A stretch of DNA of 64,000 nt from Engraulis encrasicolus. Lineage: Eukaryota; Chordata; Actinopteri; Clupeiformes; Engraulidae. The notes below the pieces were generated by a model. It had not been told where the DNA came from. It saw nothing but the letters and a program-made list of their open reading frames with translations, and did not search any database. Below, in pieces: positions 37,011-48,295 of this stretch (its first letter is position 1; every line of letters begins with the position of its first letter). The stretch spans positions 55,868,714 through 55,932,713 of the forward strand of contig NC_085857.1 of assembly GCF_034702125.1 (NCBI RefSeq). Direction: 5' to 3'. Both the position numbers and the translations under genes were made by a program.

Positions 37011-37673
37011 CGCTTGTATCAAAAACTGAAGTCTCGGGTCACCAAGCTGCCTAGCTATCAAAACGAGACAGTGTCTGAATAGCCATGCCGCACCCTCCTA
37101 GTGATGCAACAACTTTGGTATTACTACTAGTCAGGTCAAGAGCAATGCAACATCTGTCTTAGCTCCGGTAAATTCGGGAACTCCACCCACTTTGTTGGGA
37201 AGCAATCAACTTTGAGCAGCTCCAACAGTCCTGAGTAGAGGACTGTTTAAAGCAGTAACATGGTTTAAGCAGAGACGTTCTATTTGGACAAAGAAAATGT
37301 TTGGTTTAAACTTTGGCACAGCCTTTTCTGCCCTCAAGCTCTGAGACAGATGGGTCAACCATGCCGATTGAGAATGGTAGTTGTTATGCTCGTGGTCAGA
37401 CCAAGTCTCGAATATATTTGAAAGTCTGTGACAGTGTTTAATTTGCTGATTGTGTGGATTGGGTTTTTAGACCACTTGTGAAATCATAGGCAGAACCGTC
37501 ATGTTGACAGCTTTAAATTAATAACAGCCAACCGGCCAATTGCTGATGAAATTTCAGTTTGGCTGGTTGTAGAAAATGCCAACTCACTTTGACCCATTAC
37601 AGAGTTTGTGTTTTGGTGATGAAAAAAAGTTAATTTAGAGCGTCAAGGTTAAGGTGTCAAGTAGCTTACAAAA

Positions 37674-37675
<2 letters not shown>
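37011..37675. other. Unassigned non-coding stretch
   Basis: No gene or repeat boundary recognised. Confidence 0.35.

Positions 37676-37760
<85 letters not shown>
37676..37760. repeat. (CA)n microsatellite
   Basis: About 42 uninterrupted units. Confidence 0.97.
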
Positions 37761-37764
<4 letters not shown>

Positions 37765-38720
37765 AATGCCCACACGGACATTTCAGACACATATAAGTTT
37801 GACTGTATAAGCCATATAATATAACACAGGTAGTTAGGGGAGGGAAACAAAGACTACAGAAAATTGTGCAAAATCATATTAAGGCGTAATATTGATGTGG
37901 AAGTTAGAGAACTAAGAAATTAATTGTTTTCAATAAAGAACATAAATCCTGGTAAGGTGCATGAAGACATTCAGCAAAAATTAAAGTGACCAAGAAGCAG
38001 TGCAGTAAAAAGTAAAAAGTGTATTGCACAGTCCACACATTATATTACACTTAGCTTTTAATCCAAAGTGACTTACATTTTATAAATAAATAAACAGGAA
38101 ATATAACAGAGACATTGAAAAGTGCAATGGAATATTTAAAGTGCACGAGTTGTACAGAATTGTAACATTGTGCAAAGTAAACAAGAGCGGTAGGAAGGCC
38201 AGGTAGTGGAGTAACAGTTAAGTGCTAGTGCATATCTTAAATAACGAATGGCTTGTGGGTAGGTACTGTCCTTTCAGGGTGATTCCGCCAAATCGGTAGA
38301 TGTTCCCTGTCCCTCACAGTAAAAAGTTATCTATCAAGGTGTCTTATTTGTTAATTATAGATGAAATCACATTATTTTCATTATTTTGTATGTTGTTCTA
38401 GGAGTAATGTAGCAGTTAGCAATGTTGTCAATATGCATACGTGTAATATCCATTTAAAAAAATATATATTTTGCAGTGTCCCCTGAGTTGGTAACAGGAA
38501 TGACATTGAGATAAAGAAACCCCTGTAAAATAATGGTTCATTCCCCAAATTACACAATTTCCAGGAGGTTCCATCACTCACAGGGAAGGGATTTTCACCA
38601 CATAACAAGAAGTAATATACAGTCTTATTTAGCATGGAATTTTGTTATTTTATTGGACTTTTGGGGGTGGTGACTTTTACAGTGTCCTTCCTGTTACCAC
38701 TTTTTAACCCATTATTTAAA
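37761..38720. other. AT-rich unassigned stretch
   Basis: No gene recognised; the open frame at 38381-38635 on the minus strand has no domain signature. Confidence 0.35.
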
Positions 38721-38905
38721 AAGATATGGTTTCTATATTGATATTCACCAAATTCACAAGCAATATTCTTTCAAATTATATGACTAGGAGCAAATAAGCT
38801 TAGAATTGTCCTTCCTGTTACCATCAGTAACAAGAGCAGACATCATATAGTTTGAAATAATATTACTTGTGAATTTGGTGAATATCAACATAGAAACCAT
38901 ATCTT
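38721..38905. repeat. Long hairpin repeat
   Basis: The left arm AAGATATGGTTTCTATATTG is the inverse of the right arm CAACATAGAAACCATATCTT; the arms continue through ATTCACCAAATTCACAAG. About 60-bp arms and a roughly 60-bp loop. Confidence 0.8.
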
Positions 38906-38921
38906 GAGGTCCACAAAGGAG

Positions 38922-39326
38922 TGCCGCTGAACCTTGTACACTGAGATGGAGAATTATCTAACATGGAAATTAAAAATAGTTCTTCAAGGTGGATTTCCTG
39001 TTGTACCAGACCCTGAAATTCACCTCCAAGAATTTCACACAATTTACAGATTTCAGCTTCAACCCTTTCTTACCGAAAAAGTGTTTAATTAAGACACCGG
39101 GAACAATAATTCCCTTCCGTATTATCAGTAACTCCACTACCACCCTGCTGGCATTTGACACATATGTGATAACAAACGGGGTGAAAATGAATTAAGAAAA
39201 TGATGTGAAATTGTAGAGGTGGATTTCAGGGCGCGTTTCAACAAGATATCAAACACTGTCTGTGAAGAACAACTTTAATTGTCATGTTAGATAAAGCGTT
39301 ATCTAACTGTACAAGGTTCAGCACAT
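38922..39326. repeat. Inverted-repeat-bounded segment
   Basis: CTGAACCTTGTACA near 38930 and GTACAAGGTTCAGC near 39313 are inverse copies, followed inward by TTATCTAACATGG and CATGTTAGATAA. It directly abuts the hairpin at 38721-38905. Possibly a small DNA element; no target duplication seen. Confidence 0.55.
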
Positions 39327-40170
39327 CCTTCTCAGCCCCCAAATGCTTCAAGAGAAAGCGATTTATGTATTGACTATCTTTGTCTCCTGATATTGTCCAC
39401 AATGACACCCTCTTGTAGGTGCTCTATCAGTGGCTCTATGCAGATAGAAAGCAATACACAAGCAAGAGGAAGTTGGAACTCTGTACTTAAGATATACTGT
39501 ATATGATTTACACACAGTTCTACAAAGGGACAATTAACAGGGTTTAAGTGTTTAAGAAAGACCAGTGAAGGTTTTGCAGTCAATGAAGGGTACATATAAA
39601 ATTCAGGAAAGATGGCTATGGGCTCATATTGAAGGGTAAACATTAAAGGAATACTAGACTTATACATATTGCTATGGAATAACCTATAAATGTATGGATA
39701 CATAGGTAAAAACTCCCAAAAAAGCAAACCTGAATAATATCCTTACCCCACACATTTTTTTTTTTTTTTAACATTTGTCCACTTAAAATTGGTAGCATTA
39801 ATCGGAGCTCTTCAAAATTCGGCAAGTAATTGTATGATCATGCTTGGATCTCACCATAAAAAGTAGAAAGCAACAACACCAATGCTTTTCCAATTATCGC
39901 CCAAAACATTGTTGCATAATAGTATTAGCCTGACTGTGTGTGTAATATTTTGTTAGACAGCATTCTTTTCAGTGGTGCGAAGTTGCTCTTCTGGTTAAAT
40001 GTATCTTGGAACAAGATTTTGAAGGTTTGAAGTCACTCTTCTTCTTTGTTAAAAAGCTTTTAATTAAACTAACCTAGTTCATTGCAGAACACATTTGCCT
40101 GCAATGGCTTTCATCCGGTCTTCACCACCTCCCCCCACCCCCCATTTCCCTATATGCATGTAACGGCATG
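39327..40170. other. Unassigned non-coding stretch
   Basis: No gene recognised. The 117-codon minus frame at 39374-39727 lacks any domain signature or plausible splice context. A poly-T run lies near 39757. Confidence 0.35.
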
Positions 40171-40530
40171 CTTTGATGCGCGATGCTAGCTCTCCAGACT
40201 ATGTGAGCTGGCAGACATGGGTACCATCCTGTTTCTCCAGTCTGTTTGCACAGGTACCCATCTGCCCTCACAACAGTATTCAGAAAACGATTATAGGTAT
40301 TTTTCAATGGGGTCAAGTCTTAAAAAATTACCTTGGACTCAAGGTTGTGTTTTATCCCCAATCCTCTTCTCTGTGTACACAAACAACGTAGTTTGTCACA
40401 GGGAACGTATGGCACTTTTAAAATAGGCTGATGAAATCACCTTACAGGGTGTCTGACCCTGATTCTCCAACTTGCTTCCTTTGAGCTGACTGTCTCAAAG
40501 AAAAAAGGAGCTATGCTGTGGGGGCAGAGA
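40171..40530 (+). pseudogene. LINE reverse-transcriptase fragment
   Basis: The plus-strand frame through 40217-40426 contains TQGCVLSPILFSVYTNNVV, the RT block normally written QGCVLSPLLFSLYTND, and just after a stop near 40427 comes ADEITLQG, a degraded YADD motif (normally FADDTTVLG). Further on, the text CTATGCTGTGGGGGCAGAGA matches a stretch at 51400-51480 on the other strand. A short fragment of an L2/Rex-like LINE, cut at 40530 by an hAT end. Not functional. Confidence 0.75.
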
Positions 40531-40982
40531 CAGGGCTGGACTGGGATCTGAAAAGGGCCCGGGCACTTTTTCATGCCTGAGGGCCCGACACAGATGCCGC
40601 GCCTATCTGTATTTATGACATTGCATATAATATATAGCCTACATTAAAAAGCTCACACGAAAAAATGCTTCATCACTACTCACAATAACACTCTTAGGGA
40701 GATGGTTGCAGTGTACTCTCATGTTCCCTTCATCCTGCATGTGAAGTTCTGAGTATGTTTGAGGGTAGGAGATAGAGAGGTGGACAACTAACTCTATTTT
40801 CCTGATTATTTTCCTGGCCAGTGAATCTCAATATATAAAAGTATTCATACCATTTCCCTTAAGCAAAAACTGTGCTATTCAAAACAATGGATCAATCAAT
40901 TTTAAGTGGGTATACTGAAATCCCTGAAATTTAGAAGTGGGTATACTCCGTATACCCGTGTTCTACGTAGACTACACCACTG
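40531..40982. mobile_element. hAT left end joined to a different hAT-type right end
   Basis: The left end CAGGGCTGGACTGGGATCTG and the next 330 bp match the element at 17150 (shared TGAAGTTCTGAGTATGTTTG and GTGAATCTCAATAT). The right end complemented reads CAGTGGTGTAGTCTACGTAG, a different terminal family. The flanks do not match. Probably two truncated elements that abut near 40870. Confidence 0.6.
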
Positions 40983-42420
40983 GGTCTAGAGTAGCTGGGA
41001 AGCCGTGTGGGAGGGATAAACGGACTTAACGGACTCAACGCCACGCAATAGAATGGTGACACAACCAATCACACTGAATCCCCACACAGCAAACTGTAGG
41101 GGCGTGACTGACAATAGTTCCAGAGCTACTTGGCAGCTATTAGCTTCTAATCGCACGAACAGAGCAGGCAGCCGGTGGTTTTCAGACTTCCAGTCCTCGG
41201 CCCTCGACAGATCCAGTGAGTTCACATACGAATAGCTGTTAACACATAACCAACTCAGTATCACAACACAGCGTCTACATGGGTAAATGACTAACGTGTT
41301 TTGATCCTAAGTAACTTTTAACGGTCACGATTTCATTCTACACCTACAACAAATGGTCTAATAGCAATAGCTTGTGAGGTCTGGTTCTGTAAAATGCTAA
41401 CAGTAGCTTGCCCGGCAAGCCCAGCCAGCTCATGGCAGTCTATGAGAGATTAGCTGCATCTCGGCTTTCTGACTGGAATCAAATATTAAATTGCTATTAA
41501 GGCATATGGTCAACAAGCAGACAAGTTATATGAACTATCTAAGTATTAACGGACGTCGTCATCAAGGAAATCGTTAAACAAACACTTTGAAATGATATAA
41601 CACCTTCTCAACCAGATCAACTGGTACTTTGTTTACAACTACAACTGGTCCCTTTTCAATCATTAAAATGCTTCAAATGACTCGCCAATTTAGTGACAGT
41701 TATAATAAGACCCACAGCATTAAAAACGAGATATTTGGGAGCTTTGGAAGTCTATAAGTAGCTTACTAAATAGATGGGAATGAGACCTCGCTAGTCGAGC
41801 TAGCGGCTAGCCCACCTCTCGTCAAATAAGCTAGCTTGGTATTCAGCTACACAGTGATGTTGACAACGATCATATTAGTTTATGCAACCATTTAACAAGC
41901 CCAAAGTTGCTCAACATTTCGCTGGTTAGTGAAGGAGGGCCCTGTGGTTGAATACGAGCCACGTTTAAACTTTGTGAAAAAGTGAAAGTGAAAAAAATAC
42001 AATTTAATTGTGCCACTTCTATAGTGGCTGTGGTGGTGGTCAGACGCATTAATTCCTCCTGGGCTGGTGCAGTGCTACACTATCAGTTTTCACCTAAAGG
42101 GGCGTGTATGTTCTGAAAGCCCAGCAGTTGTGTCGTCACTCTGTAGCCCGGCCCCTGATCCCGCCCCTCACGATTTGATTGGCCGCAATGGCCGGTCCAC
42201 CTTGGGTCGCTTTTAGGTTGAGGGTTGGCTAGACTGCCCCCGGGAGCAACTGTTGAAAAAGATAATTATGATTATATGTGTATTACTTGTTACTGTGAAA
42301 CTGGAGTTAACTTAATCTGACAAATCTATTGTATTTTACTTACTTATGGTGCCCTAAGTTCCTTGTTGTATTCTCTCATGTGATCTGCTAATCATGTGAC
42401 TTGTGTCATGTGACCAACCT
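40983..42420. other. Unassigned stretch with a promoter-like segment
   Basis: 41030-41218 has an ACCAATCA (CCAAT-type) box, moderate GC and ends in a good splice-donor-like CCA|GTGAGT at 41219, so a non-coding first exon on the plus strand is possible. No following exon was found. 42060-42240 is GC-rich with no open frame of note. Confidence 0.3.
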
Positions 42421-42464
42421 AATTGTTTTAAAAAGTGGCATACATGCGACCTGCTCTTGATATG

Positions 42465-42515
42465 CTTTGAAGAAGGCCATAAGGGCCAAAATGCGTAGGC
42501 ATTGTAGCCAAATAA
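42465..42515 (+). ncRNA. Degenerate hammerhead-like motif in a retroelement tail
   Basis: TTGAAGA resembles the hammerhead CTGATGA core; GGCC-ATAAG-GGCC makes stem II; AAA follows where GAAA is expected; A-TGC-GTAG-GCA-T makes a 4-bp stem III with a GTAG loop, then AATAAA at 42511. Penelope-like elements are known to carry minimal hammerheads. Two key core bases are altered, so it should be inactive. Alternative: a chance hairpin in a LINE 3' tail. Confidence 0.3.
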
Positions 42516-42639
42516 AAAGAAGTAAAAAATTGCAACCTTGAGTGCCTCAGCATTTGTCTACCTGCCCCCGTGAGCAAATTCAATTTGTGGCCTCTAAGGG
42601 CACCTAGATTTCTAGGCTAGGAGTTCATTGCTTGGCATA

Positions 42640-43100
42640 ATTCGCTACGTTAGCATGCTAACTAGCGATTTCTCAGATCAGAAAGAGCAATCATAACTAT
42701 TATGCTTTTTATGATCGCAAACAGTTGTTGATTAAAGCAAATTGTTCACCCTCAGCAACTCCTGCATCATGTAATGACTGGTTTAATGATTGAATTCCTC
42801 TTAAATCCAGCATGATAACAAGGTTGCACTCTCCACCCCGCAGAGCACTGTGCTGCTTGCCCTCTCTTGTGCGCTCCGTCTTGAAAATAGATTGTTCACA
42901 TCGCATGCTGACGCCCTCTCTCTCAGCACTGTCTGTTTATTGGTTCAGACTTATCCTCTACCTAGAGACAGTTGAAAGCATTACTATTGGCTGACAGGCT
43001 GACTTTGGATGGTTCCGTGAGGAGCCCTTTCGCCACGCTTTGTTGATTCTTGGGGCCTCCTAAAAAAACCTCGACATCGCAAAATTACGCATCGGAAGGC
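42640..43100. mobile_element. Partial copy of the TAGGGGTGGGCGATAT hAT-like family
   Basis: Runs parallel to 19360-19815: shared AGCATGCTAACTAGCGATTT, TCAGCACTGTCTG, TTACTATTGGCTGA, TTTGTTGATT and TCGCAAAATTACGCATCG. The left half and the terminal CGCCCACCC are missing. Confidence 0.8.
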
Positions 43101-43376
43101 GCCATTACGGCGCTCTTTCCTCACATGGCGCTCTAAGCGACGGCCTAGCCTGCCTGTGCTTAAAACCAGCCCTGTTCACCACAATGTCCCATATCTTTCA
43201 ATGCCCATATCGCGAGCTCAGTTTAATTAAAAGCTTTTTAATGAAGAAGTAGATTGCCTTGGATATCTTCAAAACCTTGTTGTATGTACTGTATATATGA
43301 AGGGCTTTGTTAATATATGATGTATATCTGTTTTGGAACATTTTGTGAAATTGACATATATCCTTTATATTCTAAT

Positions 43377-43430
43377 GGCGGGCATACACAGTGCGATATT
43401 TTCAGTTGTGAAAAATACAATTCATAAAAT
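43377..43430. repeat. Harbinger MITE end fragment
   Basis: GGCGGGCATACACAGTGCGA matches the right terminus of the element at 26760-27267. Only the end is present. Confidence 0.6.
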
Positions 43431-43439
43431 TTCATCGGT

Positions 43440-43442
<3 letters not shown>

Positions 43443-43478
<36 letters not shown>
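43443..43478. repeat. (AT)n microsatellite
   Basis: About 18 AT units. Confidence 0.95.
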
Positions 43479-43480
<2 letters not shown>

Positions 43481-43657
43481 TGGGTTAAAGGATAATATTG
43501 GACTTAACCCGCCACCATTTTATATATTTTATATTCCTATTATCTATTATAAATCTCTGACATTTTTTTTAACAAATCTGACAATTTCTGGAAAGTGACC
43601 AGTCTACCCCCGTTTTGATGTGAAATCATCAGCATCACTCAGCAAGAAGAACACGTT

Positions 43658-44466
43658 TCATTCCTGTCCGTTTTTTTCCACCGAATTCTTTCGGAGAGCC
43701 TAAAAAGAATGACCAAACAATGTAAGTTACTTCATGATTGATTAGCTATTAATTTTGCTTGTTATTTTGTGTTGTTTTGCTTACATCATAATACTCCTTT
43801 ATCCCACTGAATGACGTTTCAATCGTCTTTCCCCACTTCTTAGCGACAGCCTTGTGCATTTCTCTTGCCAGTGCTCTCCCTCTATCCCGTTCCTCCTTAG
43901 TCTAAAAGACACCGAAAATTATTTGCACATAGGTGTTGTGGTCCACAACAAATATACAGTTTTACTATGTAGGCTGCAACCTCACCATGTCGTCGAATGC
44001 CTGACCATAACGGTACACTTTTTGTGACGGAAGTGAGATTCCCTCATTGGCGAGTTTTTTTGAGCTTTCAGCCACTAGATGAAGGTGATCTGCATTGAAT
44101 GCATATATTTTGCCATCTTTACACATCAGAAGAACAAAGGGTATGTACAAATTGACATGTTTGATTCTGCCCATCACCTCCATTCTCATGTGATTGGGAA
44201 GGTAGACTTCCTCCCACTCCTCTTTCTCCTCTGCAGAGATGGAGTCCTTAAAGGCTCCCACTTGCCATGTGTAGTTTCCTTTCAGCTTTATCTCATCTTT
44301 TTGAAATTTGAGAACAAGCTGTTGAACTTTTCGAAGGTATGACATAGGTTTCACTAGAAAGAATAGTGACAAACAGAGAAACAGTATAATGTCATTTTTT
44401 GAAACAATTTTATGTACCTTGAATGAAAGCAAAATTACATTTGAAAGTGAGTGTTTGACCTGTCAT
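43658..44466 (-). CDS. Four-exon protein-coding gene model, 191 residues, family not recognised
   Basis: Four exons on the minus strand join without a stop: 44466-44418 (49 bp, ATG at 44466), 44353-43986 (368 bp), 43901-43785 (117 bp) and 43699-43658 (stop TGA). Introns are 64, 84 and 85 bp with acceptors TTCTTTCTAG, GTCTTTTAG and CTTTTTAG and donors GTACAT, GTGAGG and GTAAGC. Phases agree at all three joints (the first splits a codon 1+2). The product has a hydrophilic N-terminal part with NYTWQVGAF, an acidic EEKEEWEEV, a hydrophobic strand-like YIPFVLLM, and a basic helix-like C-terminus (RALAREMHKAVAKKWGK). No signal peptide, membrane span, or zinc motif. I do not recognise the family and infer no function. 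Exon 1 abuts a transposon-like repeat at 44467, so the true start may lie elsewhere or be lost; translation from the Met at 44345 would give 172 residues. Confidence 0.6.
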
Positions 44467-44625
44467 TACCTCCGCCAAAGAGGTTATGTTTCCGGTCGTG
44501 TTAGTTTGTCTGTCTGTCTGTCTGTTTGTCAGCAGGATAACTCAAAAACTAATCAACAGATTTGGATGAAACTTTGTGGAGTTGTTGGTAATGACCCAAG
44601 GAACAAGTGATTCAAATCACGAACC
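44467..44625. mobile_element. Dispersed repeat beginning ACCTCCGCC
   Basis: ACCTCCGCCAAAGAGGTTAT, a CTGT/TTGT-rich tract, then GTCAGCAGGATAACTC and ACTTTGTGGAGTTGTTGG. The same sentence stands in inverse at 61560-61725 (AACAACTCCACAAAGT, GAGTTATCCTGCTGAC, TACCTCCTTGG). A widely dispersed animal repeat; class not certain. Confidence 0.6.
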
Positions 44626-44920
44626 GGAACCAGGACCTTTTTAAAGATTCTTCACCATTGCTGGCCTATAGAGAGGGTTTAACATAGTCAAATGTTCTAT
44701 CAAGCAGCTTCCTTGTCAGAGGTCTGCGCTCTCTGAGTGCTTCTAGTTACCTCTGAGTTTCTGATTACGTAAATGAGTTCGGCAATTTTCTTGATATAAC
44801 AATCTCACTTTCATGTTCAGTATGGTAAACGATTAACCATTATTTTATTGATCAATGAAAATACTACCAACAACCCTTAATAGTCTAGACAGGATTTCTG
44901 AAACGGTGCTTATTTAAGGT

Positions 44921-45665
44921 CCTGTAGACAAATCATGTTAATTTTCGGCATACAACTGATGAAGGGGTATTGAAGGATGCTGAATCCAAATCTGCCGTAT
45001 GCCGGACGCAAAAATGTACCGAAATGCCTCAAACGGGCAAAATCCAATATGGCCGCCGCCACCGTGTTAAAATCCTGCAATCACTTTTCTTTTGGACTAA
45101 ATAAGGTATGAGTTTGAAAATAGCACTTATTTTAATGTTTTCAGACATGGGGAATCCCATTTTGGCATCAGATTTAAGATCAGATTGGAAGAAAATGCTT
45201 ATGTCATTTGCTGGCAACCATTTTAAAAGCAGAGAGCCTCATATTGTCAGCGATTTTTACATTTTTACTAATCTTTCAAGATCCACAGAAAATAATGCTC
45301 TTTGTCTCTGTGAACACACATACTACAGAAAACTGCACTGGACTGTCTACTTTCACCTGAAAAAAAAGAAGTTTGTGTCTACCTTTTTCCATTCTTTAGG
45401 TATGGGCAGTAGAACATAGGATGACACCACAAAAAAGCGCTGATTTTTGACCCCAAAATGCTACACTTCTCTATGCATATATTTTTGCTTTAAGGACAAA
45501 TTGTCTTTGATAGTGTTGATGTTTGATGTGCAAGATTTTCAGGGGGGTTGAAGGGTGCTTCAGCCAATATTACTGTATAAATAAATGTATATTCCCATAG
45601 TACATCGAAATGAAGGAATACAATATGGCCACAGTCATCAGTCTACAGTGTATATCTCTTTCATT
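44921..45665 (+). repeat. Repeat family copy A (inverse partner at 52690)
   Basis: Begins AAATCATGTTAATTTTCGGC and contains TGCCGTATGCCGGACGCAAA, ATATGGCCGCCGCC, GAGAGCCTCATATTGTCAG and AGAACATAGG. Every landmark returns in inverse order at 52690-53438. No terminal inverted repeat or transposase recognised. The short open frames shared by both copies are not conserved. Confidence 0.8.
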
Positions 45666-45684
45666 ACACAAGGTATACTCTTAA

Positions 45685-46048
45685 AGAGACACTGTGTGAG
45701 ATTTTTAGTTGTTTATTTCCAGAATTCATGCTGCCCATTCAATAATGTTACCTTTTTCATGAATACTTACCACCACCGTCAAATTTTAAGTATTCACTAT
45801 GACTGGAAAAAGGGCACTTTTCATACATGAAAAGGGGGATCTTCTCCATGGTCCGCCATTTTGAATTTCCAAAAATAGCCATTTTTAGCTGCAAAAATGG
45901 CTACTTGGATCATACTAGGAAATATGTGTTTATTGCTTGGTAAACTTTCATGTAAAGATCAAATTTGGCAATAGGCAGCCCAGTTTCAATGGGCAGCATA
46001 GTTGCAGTACCTTTTTTTTTTTTTTACCATTTCCTGTACGCTGTCCCT
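45685..46048. mobile_element. TTAA-type MITE, 364 bp
   Basis: The left end AGAGACACTGTGTGAGAT and the complemented right end AGGGACAGCGTACAGGAAAT are inverted termini flanked by TTAA (45681-45684 and 46049-46052). Contains GCCATTTTGAA and a poly-T run. No coding capacity. Confidence 0.75.
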
Positions 46049-46463
46049 TTAAGTACATTGTGTAGCCATAGGTTTTCATAGGCTACAAGGATAATTAATT
46101 TCCATACTCAGATAGAAATCATAGGAAATTATTTCAGTGTAGTCTGAATTCATGTTTGCAAAAGGATATTTTCTTTTCCATAAATTGACCATTTGTATTT
46201 AAATCTTTCCCTATTTCAATTCTATTTTTAATGCATTATACCATGATGAAATGTTTCCACCTCAAACCACCTCACAATGTTTCCACACCTCTTCACCCAT
46301 AAGAAATAAATGCACACACGAGTCTGAATGTCCCTAAATCTAATATTTATATCCTTTGTACAATGGGAATTACTTTATGTTTGCCGGTTTAATTGCTGTG
46401 CTCAGATTGCTGTATATCTAGGCCTATAAAGGAGGATCAAGAGGCTGACTGATGTGAAGAATA

Positions 46464-46492
46464 TAGAATAGAATAGAATAGAATAGAATAGA
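46464..46492. repeat. (AGAAT)n microsatellite
   Basis: Five to six pentamer units. Confidence 0.9.
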
Positions 46493-46519
46493 GTGAACAG
46501 ATGAGGGAGTGGCATACTC

Positions 46520-46525
46520 TGTGTG

Positions 46526-46567
<42 letters not shown>

Positions 46568-46578
46568 TGTGTGTGTGT
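46520..46578. repeat. (GT)n microsatellite, left half of a split tract
   Basis: GT units with two interruptions. It resumes at 48248-48292 beyond the inserted hAT element. Confidence 0.93.
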
Positions 46579-48247
46579 CAGTGTTGTATGTCAGTGTTGT
46601 GCGTAAACGTGTCCAAAAGAACGCGTTCATTGAACACGCTCATTTTTTCGTGAACGTTGAACTGAACGCAACACATTTTTTAATAAAGAACTTGAACGTG
46701 AATTAGTTCACATTACGTGTCATGAACGGCAGACATCACTGTAAATGAACGTTGGAATTTGTTTTCCATTGAAAGCTGAGTGACAACTGTTTTCTCTTTT
46801 GAAACGCAACGAGAGAAAGTCTCTCTCTCTCGCTGGTGCCGCTTGTATCATCAGTGAGAATTTCTTTTGACATCTGTGTGCGCAATGCATTGTGGGCAAC
46901 GTAGTGTCCGGCTGAGAATAGTTGAATAGCATAGGCTTAGTTATTGCTGCTTATGCACGACGTTACCCATGATGAATTGCGGCGGAGAGAGAGAGAGAGA
47001 GCGCACGCGAGAGAGCGAGAGGCAGACAGACCAAAGAAACTCAAGAGAAAGAACAATCTCATGGCGGGGAATGCATTGGCCACGGTGTAGTACGGGGGCG
47101 TTGCCTGAGGACACGAGTGGATGGAAAATTAACTCCCTTGCGCATGGTCATTGGTCATCCATCCACGATGGATGCCATTTTCGTACTCCGTAATTTGTGG
47201 CCAAGTAACGGCAGCTGTTGGTCAGCAGTAATTGCTGGGGGTAATTAAGGACAGCTGACAGACATTCACGCTGTCCTATGACCTGTTCCACAGTGAATAA
47301 CATTTCCGTACTCCCCTCGCCATCATTTCCTACTACGCTGTTATGACGTGAGTAAGCCCTCTTGTCTCAAGCCTCTTTGGACAGACCAAGCGCTGCATTT
47401 AAAAAGTGTTTAGTGGAAGGGATGGCACGGAGACAGACACAGATTATCCTTATGAACATTTAAACCACCTGCGCAGCAAAAACAGTAAGGACATCCACAA
47501 CGTCCTGTTCGAATTTGAAACGGCACATTGAGTTAAAACATCCATCCAGTGTGAATGCATTTGCACGCCCTCGAGGGTCATAAGGGAGGAAAGGGGGAGA
47601 AGACCCCTACCAAGCCCAGGTAGATCAACTGATTATCGACTACTAGGCTACATTGTGGAATATGTACAAACTCTTAACAAAAAAACACTGTATCACACAT
47701 GTGTTATAAGTCTGTTACATGAGATACACAGTTTCCTTAAAAATAGGCATATTTGTGCATTTGACTTTTGCCTTCATTAGATCTACCTTTATTCAAGAGT
47801 TTTGCTCATGTAAATTAATTCATACACAAACAGATAGGCTATATAATATAATATCATATAACATTATATATACATATTTCATATTATATATATATTATTT
47901 ATTTATTTATTGAAATGCTAGTAGACTTCATTGCACTAGGCTAGAACTGGTCTACCTTGTCTGTACTGCATGCTGCAAGTTTCATCACCTGGTATGAAAC
48001 CCACAATTGCAGCGTCATGAGCAAATGTCTAGTCAGTTTCAAAGAATGTAGGCCTATGATTTCTAGCTCGTGGTGTGAAAAAAGTAGGCCTATTTATTTG
48101 AATATTTCACGAAAAAAAAAGAACTGAACTGAACTTTGAACTAGTTCACAATTAAAATTGTGAACTTTGAACGTGAACTGTTCACTTTGAGCATCTATGA
48201 ACTGAACTTGAACTAGTTCAGAAAATCTGTGAACTGGCACAACACTG
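46579..48247. mobile_element. hAT element inserted in a GT microsatellite
   Basis: The left end CAGTGTTGTATGT is followed at once by a second copy CAGTGTTGTGCG (46592); the complemented right end reads CAGTGTTGTGCCAGTTCACA. The flanks GTGTGTGT and GTGAGTGT agree at 7 of 8 bases. GTTCA/TGAAC blocks crowd both ends. Inside lie a GA tract (46983-47001) and a BED-finger relic (47464-47583). Confidence 0.75.
47464..47583 (+). pseudogene. BED-type zinc-finger relic of an hAT transposase
   Basis: The frame 47464-47583 (39 codons and a stop) contains CSNLKRHIELKHPSS, the second half of a BED finger (family form SNLKRHL..KHP with H-x3-5-H), which binds element ends in hAT transposases. The first Cys pair is degraded and an adjacent frame appears to hold the upstream part, so a frameshift is likely. 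The catalytic domain is absent. Confidence 0.65.

Positions 48248-48292
<45 letters not shown>
48248..48292. repeat. (GT)n microsatellite, right half of a split tract
   Basis: About 20 GT units continuing the tract at 46520-46578. Confidence 0.95.

Positions 48293-48295
<3 letters not shown>

Noticed and set aside
40983..41220. First exon and promoter of a host gene
   Set aside because: A CCAAT box and donor-like site exist but no downstream exon on the plus strand could be joined.
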